Shown here piece by piece: positions 25,706 to 34,155 of a stretch of 64,000 bases of DNA (positions are counted from its first letter, which is position 1; each line of letters opens with the position of its first letter). The translations under genes and the position numbers were made by a program. Origin of the DNA: Sphaerisporangium flaviroseum (GTDB lineage Bacteria; Actinomycetota; Actinomycetes; Streptosporangiales; Streptosporangiaceae); assembly GCF_039537005.1 (NCBI RefSeq), contig NZ_BAAAZR010000019.1, positions 1 through 64,000 of the forward strand, written 5' to 3'. The notes below the pieces were generated by a model. The model searched no databases. It was not told the origin of the DNA and saw nothing but the letters and a program-made list of their open reading frames with translations.

Positions 25706-26470
25706 TCAGATCGGGGGCCAGGGGATCGCCGGCCAGTCATCGGAGGGATAGGGATGGATGCCGGTGCTGAGCAGGCGGCGGACGCGCTCCCACGTCGCCT
25801 CCACCTCCGCAAGCGTGAGCAGCTCGCGCAGCCGCCGCCCCAGCCGGCCGCGCTCGATGTCACGCTCGAGCCGGGCCAGGACGTTCACGGCCTCGCGCGG
25901 GAGCGGCTTGCCGCGCCACTGCCACAGCACGGTGCGCAGCTTGTCCTCGGCGGAGAAGCAGACCCCGTGGTCCACGCCGTAGATGTGCCCGTCGGGCAGG
26001 GGCAGCAGGTGGCCGCCCTTGCGGTCGGCGTTGTTGACCACGGCGTCGAAGATGGCCATGCGGCGCAGCAACGGGTCGCGGCTGCGGATCAGCGCCATCA
26101 GGTCGGCCTCGGGGTCGGTGTCGATCCACAGCTGGCACATGCCGGGACCGAACGGGCCGTCGCGGTAGACGCTGGGCGGCACGATGCGCCAGCCGGTGGC
26201 GGCCGAGACCTCGAAGGCGGCGACCTCGCGCGCGGCGAGCGTGCCGTCCGGGAAGTCCCACAGCGGCCGCTCGCCCCTGACGGGCTTGTAGACACACTCG
26301 GCGACGATCCCGTCGAGGCGGATGGAACAGTAGAGCGTCATGTTGGTCGCCTCGACCAGACGGCCGGCGACCTCGATGGTGCCCTCGCGCAGCAGGCGCA
26401 GGGCGGTGACGTCGTCGAGTCCTGACGTACCGGGGATGCTGCTGAGCCGGGGGTCGCTCTCTGCGCTCAC
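25706..26470 (-). CDS. SCO1664-family protein, PI3/4-kinase-like (third gene of the actinobacterial trio)
   Basis: Protein of 254 residues belonging to the actinobacterial family distantly related to phosphatidylinositol kinases. CVYKPVRGERPLWDFPDGTLAAREVAAFEVS holds the probable ATP-contacting Lys; MAIFDAVVNNADRKGGHLL carries the catalytic-loop-like Asn-Ala-Asp; HIYGVDHGVCFSAEDKLRTVLW is the metal-binding-loop equivalent. The substrate is unknown. The GTG start overlaps the DUF3090 stop (GTGA), so the two are coupled. The kinase call is from family knowledge. Confidence 0.88.
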   Translation of the reverse strand: MSAESDPRLSSIPGTSGLDDVTALRLLREGTIEVAGRLVEATNMTLYCSIRLDGIVAECVYKPVRGERPLWDFPDGTLAAREVAAFEVSAATGWRIVPPSVYRDGPFGPGMCQLWIDTDPEADLMALIRSRDPLLRRMAIFDAVVNNADRKGGHLLPLPDGHIYGVDHGVCFSAEDKLRTVLWQWRGKPLPREAVNVLARLERDIERGRLGRRLRELLTLAEVEATWERVRRLLSTGIHPYPSDDWPAIPWPPI

Positions 26471-27036
26471 GTACGGTCCCCCCGGTGGCCGTTCAGGCGG
26501 ACGCAGATGTGGCCCTCCGCGTCGAGTGGCTGTCCGCACAGCGGGCACGGCGGCCGTCCGGCCGCGACGAGCTCAAGAGCCCGCTGGGTGAACGCGCGGG
26601 CCGCCGCGGCGGTGATGTGCACCCGCAGGACGGCGGAGTCCGGCCGGTCGGTGTCGTCGACGACCAGCTCCTCCACCTCGGTCTCCTCGTCGGTGACCTC
26701 CTGCGCCTCGATGACCACGGTCGAGGTGTCGGGATCCCAGGCGAGGGCCATGGTGCCGACGCGGAAGTCCTCCTCGAGGGGAAGGTCGAGGGGTGCCTTG
26801 TCGGCAAGCTCGACCGGCGCCATCGCCGGCACAGGGGCGGTGCCTCCGCTTCGGCGCAGCACCTCGTCGAGCAGCTCGTCGAGCCGATCGGCCAGGACCG
26901 CGACCTGGAACTTCTCCAAGCCGACCGTCGTCATGCGCCCCTGACCACGGGCTTGCAGAAAGAAGGCGCGTGATCCCGGTTGCCCCACGGCACCGGCCAC
27001 GAACCTGTCTGGCGGATCGTAGTCGAAGACCGGCAT
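26467..27036 (-). CDS. DUF3090 family protein (second gene of the trio)
   Basis: Protein of 189 residues with no assigned function. The N-terminal PPDRFVAGAVGQPGSRAFFLQA is the family hallmark. The C-terminal CPLCGQPLDAEGHIC looks like a zinc ribbon with four Cys/His ligands. DUF3090 proteins occur as part of a conserved actinobacterial three-gene set with an MSMEG_4193-type phosphomutase and an SCO1664-type kinase, exactly as here. A TAAGGT hexamer 6 nt before the ATG suggests its own leaderless promoter within the end of the upstream gene. Confidence 0.9.
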   Translation of the reverse strand: MPVFDYDPPDRFVAGAVGQPGSRAFFLQARGQGRMTTVGLEKFQVAVLADRLDELLDEVLRRSGGTAPVPAMAPVELADKAPLDLPLEEDFRVGTMALAWDPDTSTVVIEAQEVTDEETEVEELVVDDTDRPDSAVLRVHITAAAARAFTQRALELVAAGRPPCPLCGQPLDAEGHICVRLNGHRGDRT

Positions 27037-27042
27037 AGCCCG

Positions 27043-27048
27043 ACCTTA
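27043..27048 (-). promoter_or_regulatory. -10 hexamer of a probable leaderless DUF3090 transcript
   Basis: TAAGGT on the minus strand ends 6 nt before the DUF3090 ATG and overlaps the stop codon of the upstream phosphomutase gene. Confidence 0.45.
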
Positions 27049-27759
27049 CGTGGTCCCGGCTCCGCCGCCGACAGCGGCGTCGCTCTCGGTGAATCTTTCT
27101 CCCCCGTCTTGCTGCTCCGAACCCTCAGGTTGCGGGGGTGGGGGTAGAAGATTCTCCACCCCGCCACCTACGTCGTTGACCCTGAGTACGAACGGGCGCA
27201 GCGGGGTGTAGCGGATCACCGTGAGGGAGGCGGGATCGGCGGTGATGCGCTGGAACTGGTCGAGGTGGACGCCGAGCGCGTCGGCCACGATCGCCTTGAT
27301 CACGTCTCCGTGGCTGCATGCCAGGTAGATCGCGTCGTCGCCGAGCTTGGCGTTCCAGTGGCGCACGGCCGCGACCGCGCGGCGCTGCACGCCCGCCAGC
27401 GACTCACCCCCGGGGAAGACCACCGCGCTCGGATGCTGCTGCACCACCCGCCACAGCGGCTCCTCGGCGAGCTCGGTGAGCGGACGCCCGGTCCAGTCGC
27501 CGTATCCGCACTCGCCCAGCCGCTCGTCGCTCTCGATCTTGATGCCTTCGCGTCCCTGGAGCACCGCCTGGGCGGTCTCCAGGCATCGCTCGAGAGGGCT
27601 GGACACGATGGCGTCGAGGCGCAAGGCCGCCAGGCGGGCCCCGAGGGCCTCGGCCTGGGCGCGGCCGCGCTCGCTGAGATGGACCCCGGGGGTCCAGCCG
27701 GCGAGCACGGGCCCGGTCAGGTCGGTCAGACCGTGGCGCGCCAGAAGCAAAGTGGTCAC
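27046..27759 (-). CDS. Histidine phosphatase/phosphomutase, MSMEG_4193 family (first gene of the trio)
   Basis: Phosphoglycerate-mutase-superfamily enzyme of 237 residues. LLLARHGLTDLTG is the RHG catalytic motif with the phospho-accepting His; VSSPLERCLETAQ, LGECGYGDWTGRPL and ACSHGDVIKAIVADALG supply the other active-site residues including the second His. The last ~30 residues are a disordered tail. Its partnership with a putative kinase supports a phosphomutase role, but the substrate is unknown. GTG start with TAAGCT 7 nt upstream (leaderless type), overlapping the uppP end. Confidence 0.88.
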   Translation of the reverse strand: MTTLLLARHGLTDLTGPVLAGWTPGVHLSERGRAQAEALGARLAALRLDAIVSSPLERCLETAQAVLQGREGIKIESDERLGECGYGDWTGRPLTELAEEPLWRVVQQHPSAVVFPGGESLAGVQRRAVAAVRHWNAKLGDDAIYLACSHGDVIKAIVADALGVHLDQFQRITADPASLTVIRYTPLRPFVLRVNDVGGGVENLLPPPPQPEGSEQQDGGERFTESDAAVGGGAGTT

Positions 27760-27766
27760 AAAGGCA

Positions 27767-27772
27767 AGCTTA
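27767..27772 (-). promoter_or_regulatory. -10 hexamer of a probable leaderless phosphomutase transcript
   Basis: TAAGCT on the minus strand, 7 nt before the GTG start of the MSMEG_4193-type gene and inside the 3' end of uppP. Confidence 0.45.
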
Positions 27773-28591
27773 TTGGGCCGTGATCACCCCTAGAGACAAG
27801 AGTGTCAACAAGAAGGCGCCGATGAAGACCCGGTAGGTGACAAAAACCATCATGGAATGCCGGGTGATGTAGCGCAGCAGCCACGCGATGGAGGCGTACC
27901 CCACGACGAAGGACACGATGGTGGCGATCAAGGTCGGCACGAGGTCCGGGCCGCCGCCCGCGCCGACGTCGCCCAGCTCGAAAAGCCCCGACAGCACCAC
28001 GGCGGGGATGGACAGCAGGAACGAGTAACGGGCCGCCGCCTCCCGGGTGAACCCGAGGAACAGCCCGCCGGTGATCGTCGATCCGGAACGGGACGCGCCC
28101 GGGACCAGCGCGAGCGCCTGGAAGCCCCCGATGATCAGGCCGTCCTTCAACGTCAGGTCGCCGATGGCCGTCCTCTGCCGTCCCACCTGCTCGGCCAGGA
28201 GCAGGAGCAGGCCGAAGACGATCAGCACGGTGGCGTTGATCCACAGGTTGCGGGCCGGTCCCTCGATCTGGTCCTTGAACACCAGGCCCAGCACGCCGAG
28301 CGGGATCGTGCCGAGACCGATGTACCAGCCCATCTTGGCGTCCATGTCGCCGCGTAGTTCCGGGGTCCACAGGCTGCGCAGCCAGGTCCACATGATGCGC
28401 ACGATGTCGCGCCGGAAATAGATGACGACGGCCAGCATGGTGCCCAGTTGGATGACCGCGGTGAAGGCGGCTCCCGGGTCCGACCAGCCGAACAGTTTGG
28501 GAACGATGAGCAGATGAGCAGAGCTGGAGATGGGCAGGAACTCCGTGAGGCCCTGCACGATGCCGAGCACGATCGCTTGCAGTGCGTCCAT
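27770..28591 (-). CDS. uppP: Undecaprenyl-diphosphatase
   Basis: Integral membrane enzyme of 273 residues that recycles undecaprenyl diphosphate to the monophosphate for cell wall synthesis. Signatures: GIVQGLTEFLPISSSAHLLI near the N-terminus (Glu-rich motif and PISSSAH) and ALVPGASRSGSTITGGLFLG (PGxSRSGxTI). About eight hydrophobic helices. The gene was earlier called bacA because overexpression gives bacitracin resistance. The ATG is divergent from the aldo/keto reductase, with a TAGGCT hexamer 10 nt upstream. Confidence 0.96.
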   Translation of the reverse strand: MDALQAIVLGIVQGLTEFLPISSSAHLLIVPKLFGWSDPGAAFTAVIQLGTMLAVVIYFRRDIVRIMWTWLRSLWTPELRGDMDAKMGWYIGLGTIPLGVLGLVFKDQIEGPARNLWINATVLIVFGLLLLLAEQVGRQRTAIGDLTLKDGLIIGGFQALALVPGASRSGSTITGGLFLGFTREAAARYSFLLSIPAVVLSGLFELGDVGAGGGPDLVPTLIATIVSFVVGYASIAWLLRYITRHSMMVFVTYRVFIGAFLLTLLSLGVITAQ

Positions 28592-28839
28592 AGTGCGCGC
28601 AAGCCTAGGGGAGCCTCGCCGCCGTGGTCAGGCAGGTGCGGCGGGACTCGCGAACGAACCACCATCAATGGCGACTAACAACTGAAGGCCTGGTGGGTGC
28701 GGTCTTCTGGAAGATCACCACCCGGGCTCGCGCGTGGCGGATGACAGGGCGCGGAGGGGCCGGGACGAGGGCCCGGGAGAGGCGCGTCCTTCACCATCGA
28801 GCGAAGTGCGACGTTCCAACGCGGTAACCTGGCCGGATC

Positions 28840-29787
28840 ATGGATCAGCGATTGGTCGGTCGTAGCGGTCTTTCGGTGTCACGGGTGGGACTGGGCACCA
28901 TGACCTGGGGGCGTGACACCGGCGCCGAGGAAGCCGCCGCGCAGCTCGTCGCCTTCGCCGAAGCCGGGGGGACCCTGGTCGACACCGCCGACGTCTACGC
29001 CGGGGGCGACGCCGAGCGGTTGCTCGGCCGCCTGCTGCGGGAGTCGGTGCCGCGTTCGGAGATGGTCATCGCGACCAAGGCCGTGCTCACCCCCAGAGGC
29101 CCCCGATCGAGGAACGCCTCCCGCAGGAGCCTCCTCTCCGCGCTCGACGCCTCCCTGGGCCGGCTGGGGGTGGACGAGGTCGATCTGTGGCAGCTGCACG
29201 CCTTCGACCCCGAGGTCCCCCTGGAGGAGACCCTGGCGGCGGTCGACACCGCCGTCTGCTCCGGTCGCACGATGTACGCCGGAGTGTGCAACTACGCCGG
29301 ATGGCAGCTCGCCGCGGCGGGCGTCTGGCAGCGATCGGCCCCCGGACGGGCGCCCATCGTGTCCGCCCAGGTCGAATACTCCCTGCTCGCCAGGGACGCC
29401 GAGCGTGAGGTTTTGGCCGCGGCCGAGCACGTCGGCGCCGGGGTGCTGGCCTGGTCGCCGCTCGGGCGTGGCGTGCTCACCGGCAAGTACCGCGTGGGCA
29501 TCCCCGCCGACTCCCGCGCGGCGACGCCGCACTTCGCCGACTTCGTCCATCCGTATCTCGACGAGCGGTGCCGCCGCGTGGTCGAGTCCGTGACCACCGC
29601 CGCGGAGGGGCTCGCGGTCTCGCCTCTCGCGGTGGCCCTCTCCTGGGTCCGCGACCAGCCGGGCGTGGCGGCGGCCATCGTCGGGGCACGCACCCATGCC
29701 CAGCTCAAGGGCGTGCTGCAGGCCGAGGAGTTGACGTTGCCCATGGAGATCCGTGAGGCTCTCGACGACGTGTCCGCTACCGATTAG
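28840..29787 (+). CDS. Aldo/keto reductase
   Basis: NAD(P)H-dependent oxidoreductase of 315 residues. RLVGRSGLSVSRVGLGTMTWGRD start, catalytic Asp/Tyr in LVDTADVYAGGDAERLLG, Lys in VIATKAV, His in DLWQLHAFDPEVPLEET, and the C-terminal cofactor-binding VRDQPGVAAAIVGARTHAQL. Closest in pattern to actinobacterial general aldo/keto reductases of unknown substrate. The 248-nt gap to uppP holds its promoter; TAACCT lies 9 nt before the ATG. Confidence 0.92.
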   Translation: MDQRLVGRSGLSVSRVGLGTMTWGRDTGAEEAAAQLVAFAEAGGTLVDTADVYAGGDAERLLGRLLRESVPRSEMVIATKAVLTPRGPRSRNASRRSLLSALDASLGRLGVDEVDLWQLHAFDPEVPLEETLAAVDTAVCSGRTMYAGVCNYAGWQLAAAGVWQRSAPGRAPIVSAQVEYSLLARDAEREVLAAAEHVGAGVLAWSPLGRGVLTGKYRVGIPADSRAATPHFADFVHPYLDERCRRVVESVTTAAEGLAVSPLAVALSWVRDQPGVAAAIVGARTHAQLKGVLQAEELTLPMEIREALDDVSATD

Positions 29788-29980
29788 TCCCGATATGCGT
29801 GCGGGCGCCACGGGAAACCTCGCGTGTCACCGAACAGGAATCTCGTTCGCGTATCACTACTCGGTACCGAATCGCACCTTTTCATGGAAAGACCGGCGTG
29901 GTGCCACACGATGGTCTTGGAGGCGGCGGGAGGGGAGCCCGCGCCTCCGCTATACGTGTGGAAGACGATGGAGGGGAACC

Positions 29981-31102
29981 ATGCGTAGACGCACCACCGC
30001 CATTTCGGCGGGCGCGTTGACGCTCGCGCTCAGCGGGGGAACGGTGCTTCTGGTGACGACGCCCGCCACCGCGTTCTCGGCGAGCGTGATGAAATGCGAC
30101 CGCGGCGGCGGCGCCTCATCGAGCCTCACCGGCGACGTCTGCCACCTGCTCGGCGGGGTCACCGCCCCGGTGGACGCCCTGACCGGCGGCCTCGGCCCGC
30201 TCACCGCCACGGTGGGCGAACGGGCCGGCGACAAGCCCGGCCCCACCGCCGGCACGGCCGGCGACAAGCCCGACCACAAGTCCGACCCCATCACCGATAC
30301 GGATGGCGAACCGACCGGCGGCGAGCCCGATCCGGTCACCGACCAGGTCGGCGACAAGGTCGACGCGGTCACCGACCAGGTTGAGGAGCTCGCGGACGAC
30401 ACGCAGAAGAAGCTCGACAAGGTGGCCAAGAAGGCCGGCAAGGGCCGCCGGAACAACGACGGCCGGGCTTCGTCCAGCCCCTCCCCCACCGCGAGCCCGC
30501 GCTCGACCTCGCCCGGCGGCCGCGGCGAGGCGTCCGGCGACTCCTCGTACGGGGACCTGCTCGGCTTGCCCATCGACGCGCGGTGCCTGCCCCTGATCGC
30601 CCCGCCGGACTGCGGGCGGGGCGCGTCCTCGCCGGCCCCCAGCTCATCCGCGGGACCGGACCGTTCCACTCCGACCACGGCGCCCGACGGTCCGGCCTCG
30701 TCCGACCTTCCCGGAGGGCAGGCGCCGGCGCCGCCCGCGGTGCGTCCCGTCAAGCCGCAGGAGAACGGGGACACGAATGGCGTGGACCTCGGCGACCTGG
30801 AGCAGCGTGCCACCGCGTACACCCCGTACGCGATACCGCCCTCAACCGACGTCGAGACGCCACCGCTCACCCCGCTCTGGCCCGGCCAGCCCCTTCCGAC
30901 GCTGACCGACCGCCTCGGCGCCGCCAAGCTGGTGCCGCACCGGCCGCAGGACCTGGTGGGGACCGTGCTGACCGCGGTGCTGCTCGCCTCGGCGATCCTG
31001 GCTACACGCATCGTCCAGGCGCGCAAGAAGGACAGCACACCGCAGTCGATGCCGTTCGAGGGCCTGCGTCGTAACGACTCCGGACGGCACCGCCTGGCCT
31101 GA
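29981..31102 (+). CDS. Secreted, C-terminally membrane-anchored low-complexity protein
   Basis: Not a recognised family. A signal peptide (RRRTTAISAGALTLALSGGTVLLV, cleavage near ATA-FS) precedes a short Cys-containing segment, then Asp/Pro/Thr/Gly repeats of the type VTDQVGDKVDAVTDQV, a Pro/Ser-rich stretch, and two Cys (ARCLPLIAPPDC). A single membrane helix near the C-terminus (LVGTVLTAVLLASAILATRIV) is followed by a basic cytoplasmic tail. The layout suggests a cell-surface stalk protein of 373 residues. The ATG has GGAGGGG 5 nt upstream; no signal peptide would result from in-frame starts further upstream. Confidence 0.7.
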   Translation: MRRRTTAISAGALTLALSGGTVLLVTTPATAFSASVMKCDRGGGASSSLTGDVCHLLGGVTAPVDALTGGLGPLTATVGERAGDKPGPTAGTAGDKPDHKSDPITDTDGEPTGGEPDPVTDQVGDKVDAVTDQVEELADDTQKKLDKVAKKAGKGRRNNDGRASSSPSPTASPRSTSPGGRGEASGDSSYGDLLGLPIDARCLPLIAPPDCGRGASSPAPSSSAGPDRSTPTTAPDGPASSDLPGGQAPAPPAVRPVKPQENGDTNGVDLGDLEQRATAYTPYAIPPSTDVETPPLTPLWPGQPLPTLTDRLGAAKLVPHRPQDLVGTVLTAVLLASAILATRIVQARKKDSTPQSMPFEGLRRNDSGRHRLA

Positions 31103-31108
31103 CCCCGG

Positions 31109-31873
31109 TCAGACCCCCATGGCGTGGACACCGCCGTCGACGTGCACGATCTCGCCCGTCGTGGCGGGGAACCAGTCGGACAGCAACGCCACGCACGCCT
31201 TGGCCGCCGGCGAGGTGTCGGCGAGGTCCCACCCGAGGGGCGCCTTGGCCGGCCAGCTCTCCTCGAACTCCTTGAACCCGGGAATGCTCTTGGCGGCCAT
31301 GGTGCGCAGCGGGCCCGCCGCCACGAGGTTCACCCGGATACCGTGCTTGCCGAGATCGCGGGCCAGGTAACGCGAGCAGGACTCCAGCCCGGCCTTGGCC
31401 ACGCCCATCCAGTCGTACACCGGCCACGCCTTGGTGGCGTCGAAGTCGAGGCCGACAACGGCGCCGCCCTCCTTCATCAGCGGCAGGCAGGCGACGGCCA
31501 GCGACTTGAAGGAGAAGGTCGAGATGTGCATGGCCGTGGCCACGTCGTCCCAGGTGGTGTTGAGGAAGTTGCCGCCGAGCGCGGTCTGCGGCGCGAATCC
31601 GATGGAGTGCACCACCCCGTCGAGGCCCCCGAGGTGCTCGCCCACGCGGTCGGCCAGGGAGTCGAGGTGCTCGGTGTTCTGCACGTCGAGCTCGATCACC
31701 GGCGGCGTCTCGGGGAGCCGCTTGGCGATGCGCTCGACGAGGCTGAGCCGCCCGAAGCCGGTGAGGACGATCTGCGCGCCCTCCTCCTGGGCCAGCCTGG
31801 CCACCGAGAAGGCGATCGAGGCGTCGGTGAGCACGCCGCTGACCAAGAGCCTTTTGCCGTCGAGAATTCCCAT
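31109..31873 (-). CDS. fabI: Enoyl-[acyl-carrier-protein] reductase (NADH)
   Basis: Last reduction step of the fatty acid elongation cycle. An InhA-like short-chain dehydrogenase of 254 residues: GILDGKRLLVSGVLTDASIAFSVARL with the atypical FabI cofactor loop, VHSIGFAP, and the catalytic Tyr and Lys in YDWMGVAKAGLESCSRYLARDLGKHGIRVN (Y-x6-K). Ends DGGVHAMG. It starts 1 nt after the fabG stop, forming a two-gene operon as in mycobacteria (mabA-inhA). Confidence 0.95.
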   Translation of the reverse strand: MGILDGKRLLVSGVLTDASIAFSVARLAQEEGAQIVLTGFGRLSLVERIAKRLPETPPVIELDVQNTEHLDSLADRVGEHLGGLDGVVHSIGFAPQTALGGNFLNTTWDDVATAMHISTFSFKSLAVACLPLMKEGGAVVGLDFDATKAWPVYDWMGVAKAGLESCSRYLARDLGKHGIRVNLVAAGPLRTMAAKSIPGFKEFEESWPAKAPLGWDLADTSPAAKACVALLSDWFPATTGEIVHVDGGVHAMGV

Positions 31874-31874
31874 G

Positions 31875-32579
31875 TCAGTGCCCCATTCCCAGGCCGCCGT
31901 CGACGGGGATGACCGCGCCGGTGATGTAGGCGGCGTCGTCGCTCGCCAGGAACTTGACCACTCGCGCGATCTCGGCCGCGCTCGCGGGGCGGCCGAGCGG
32001 GATGGTCTTGTAGATGGCCTGTTGTTGTTCGGCCCCGAGGGCGGCCGTCATGTCGGTCTCGACGAAGCCCGGGGCGACCACGTTGACCGTGATGCCGCGC
32101 GAGCCGAGCTCGCGTGCCAGGGACCGCGCGAAGCCGATCATGCCGGCCTTGGAGGCGGCGTAGTTGGTCTGGCCGGCGGAGCCGGACATCGCGACGACGG
32201 AGGAGATGAGCACCAGCCGGCCACGCCGCATCCTCAGCATGCCGCGGCACGCGCGCTTCGCGACGCGGTAGGCGCCGGTCAGGTTGGTGTCGATGACGTC
32301 GGTGAAGGTCTCTTCCTTCATCAGCGGCAGCAGCGTGTCCTTGGTGATGCCGGCGTTCGCCACGACGACCTCGACGGGCCCGTGCTCGGCCTCGACCTTG
32401 GAGAAGGCGTTGTCGACGTCTTCGGAGCTGGTGACGTCGCACTTCACGCCGAAGAGCCCCTCTGGGGGCTCCCCCGAGCGGTAGGTGACGGCGACGGCGT
32501 CACCGGCCGCGGCCAGCTCACGGGCTATCGAAAGGCCGATCCCGCGGTTACCACCGGTTACGAGTACTGAACGAGCCAT
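31875..32579 (-). CDS. fabG: 3-oxoacyl-[acyl-carrier-protein] reductase
   Basis: NADPH-dependent reductase of fatty acid synthesis, 234 residues. SVLVTGGNRGIGLSIARELA (cofactor Gly motif), VVVANAGITKDTLL (NAG), LVLISSVVAMSGSAGQTNYAASKAGMIGFARSLARELG (Ser, Y-x3-K) and PGFVETDM. Shorter at the N-terminus than MabA. TAGCGT lies 7 nt before the ATG, a leaderless-type promoter. Divergent from tldD and upstream of fabI. Confidence 0.94.
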   Translation of the reverse strand: MARSVLVTGGNRGIGLSIARELAAAGDAVAVTYRSGEPPEGLFGVKCDVTSSEDVDNAFSKVEAEHGPVEVVVANAGITKDTLLPLMKEETFTDVIDTNLTGAYRVAKRACRGMLRMRRGRLVLISSVVAMSGSAGQTNYAASKAGMIGFARSLARELGSRGITVNVVAPGFVETDMTAALGAEQQQAIYKTIPLGRPASAAEIARVVKFLASDDAAYITGAVIPVDGGLGMGH

Positions 32580-32586
32580 GGCAAAG

Positions 32587-32592
32587 ACGCTA
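32587..32592 (-). promoter_or_regulatory. -10 hexamer of a probable leaderless fabG-fabI transcript
   Basis: TAGCGT on the minus strand, 7 nt before the fabG ATG. Confidence 0.45.
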
Positions 32593-32642
32593 TCGCCTAC
32601 TCGCGCGTAAGCCCTTATCCGCGCCGTACAAGATCACACGGT

Positions 32643-32648
32643 TAGGAT
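32643..32648 (+). promoter_or_regulatory. -10 hexamer of a probable leaderless tldD transcript
   Basis: TAGGAT, 7 nt before the ATG at 32656, back to back with the fabG promoter (about 50 nt between the two hexamers). This spacing supports the ATG rather than the GTG at 32650. Confidence 0.45.
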
Positions 32649-32655
32649 CGTGGAC

Positions 32656-34155
32656 ATGCGCCAGATCGATCCCGACTTTCTCGCCCTGCCACTGCGGCAA
32701 CTGGCGGACGCGGCTCTGCAGCGTGCCCGTGAGCTGGGCGCCGAGCACGCCGACTTCCGGCTTGAACGGGTGCGCGGCGAGACGCTGAGCCTCTTCGACG
32801 CCCGGCTCGAAGGCTCCATGGACGCCGACGACCTCGGATACGCGGTGCGCGTCATCCGCGGCGGCACCTGGGGGTTCGCGGCCGGCATCGAGCTCACTCC
32901 CGAAGCCGCCGCGGCGGTGGCCGAGCAGGCCGTCCAGGTGGCCGAGGTCGCCGCCGCCGTGAACCGCGAGCCTGTGGAGCTGGCCCCCGAGCCGGTCCAC
33001 GCGGGTGTCACCTGGGTGTCGTCCTACGACATCGACCCCTTCTCGGTGCCGCTGAAGGACAAGGCCGGGCTGCTGGCCGACTGGTCCGCCGGCCTGCTGA
33101 AGGATCCCCGCGTCGACCACGTCTCCGCCTCGCTCATGCAGGTCAAGGAGCAGAAGTTCTACGCCGACACCGCCGGCACCGACGCCACCCAGCAGCGGGT
33201 CAGGATCCATCCCGTCCTCACGGTGATGCGGGCGGCCGACGGGCGCTTCGACGACATGCGCACGCTGGCGCCGCCGGTGGGCCGCGGCTACGAATACCTC
33301 TCCGGCACCGGCTGGGACTTCCTCGCCGAGCTCTCCACCCTGCCTGAGCTGCTGGAGGAGAAGCTGAAAGCCCCCTCTGTCGAGGCGGGCACCTACGACC
33401 TGGTGATCCACCCGTCGAACCTGTGGCTCACGATCCACGAGTCGATCGGGCACGCCACCGAGCTCGACCGGGCGCTGGGCTACGAGGCGGCGTACGCCGG
33501 CACGAGCTTCGCCACCTTCGACAAGCTCGGCTCCCTCGAGTACGGCTCGCCGGTCATGAACGTCACCGGTGACCGCACGGCCGAGTACGGCCTGGCCTCG
33601 GTGGGCTACGACGACGAGGGCGTGGCGACGCGGCAGTTCGACATCGTGCGCAACGGGAGGCTGGCGGGCTACCAGCTCGACCGCCGCATGGCGCTGCTGA
33701 AGGGCCTCGGCCCCTCCAACGGGTGCGCGTTCGCCGACTCCCCCGGGCACGTCGCGATCCAGCGGATGGCCAACGTCTCCCTGCAGCCCGCGATCGACGG
33801 CCCCTCGACCGACGAGCTGATCTCCCGGGTCGAGCGCGGCATCTACATCATGGGCGACAAGAGCTGGTCCATCGACATGCAGCGATACAACTTCCAGTTC
33901 ACCGGCCAGAGGTTCTACCGCATCGAGGGCGGCCGGCTCACCGGCCAGCTGCGCGACGTCGCCTACCAGGCCACCACCACCGACTTCTGGCGGTCGATGG
34001 AGGCGGTCGGCGGCCCGCAGACCTATTTGCTCGGCGGCGCCTTCAACTGCGGGAAGGGCCAGCCGGGGCAGGTGGCGCCGGTCAGTCACGGGACCCCGTC
34101 CGCCCTGTTCCGCGGGGTCAAGATCCTCAACACCGTTCAGGAGGGTGGAAAGTGA
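32656..34155 (+). CDS. tldD: TldD-type metallopeptidase
   Basis: Catalytic half of the TldD/TldE protease known to process modified peptides such as microcins and to degrade unfolded peptides. It contains the zinc motif HESIGHATELDR (HExxxH) in residues ~260-270, DLVIHPSNLWLTIHESIG before it, VNVTGDRT-like NVTGDRTAEYGLASVGYDDEGV, and GGPQTYLLGGAFNCGKGQPGQ near the end. 499 residues, typical. The GTG of tldE overlaps its stop (GTGA), so the two subunits are coupled. Confidence 0.94.
   Translation: MRQIDPDFLALPLRQLADAALQRARELGAEHADFRLERVRGETLSLFDARLEGSMDADDLGYAVRVIRGGTWGFAAGIELTPEAAAAVAEQAVQVAEVAAAVNREPVELAPEPVHAGVTWVSSYDIDPFSVPLKDKAGLLADWSAGLLKDPRVDHVSASLMQVKEQKFYADTAGTDATQQRVRIHPVLTVMRAADGRFDDMRTLAPPVGRGYEYLSGTGWDFLAELSTLPELLEEKLKAPSVEAGTYDLVIHPSNLWLTIHESIGHATELDRALGYEAAYAGTSFATFDKLGSLEYGSPVMNVTGDRTAEYGLASVGYDDEGVATRQFDIVRNGRLAGYQLDRRMALLKGLGPSNGCAFADSPGHVAIQRMANVSLQPAIDGPSTDELISRVERGIYIMGDKSWSIDMQRYNFQFTGQRFYRIEGGRLTGQLRDVAYQATTTDFWRSMEAVGGPQTYLLGGAFNCGKGQPGQVAPVSHGTPSALFRGVKILNTVQEGGK

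Noticed and set aside
29788..29980. SigE-type promoter before the surface protein gene
   Set aside because: GGAAAC is present but the distance to a CGTT-like -10 is 23 nt, too long.
32590..34089. 499-codon minus-strand frame opposite tldD
   Set aside because: Shadow frame; tldD carries the HESIGH zinc motif and couples to tldE.
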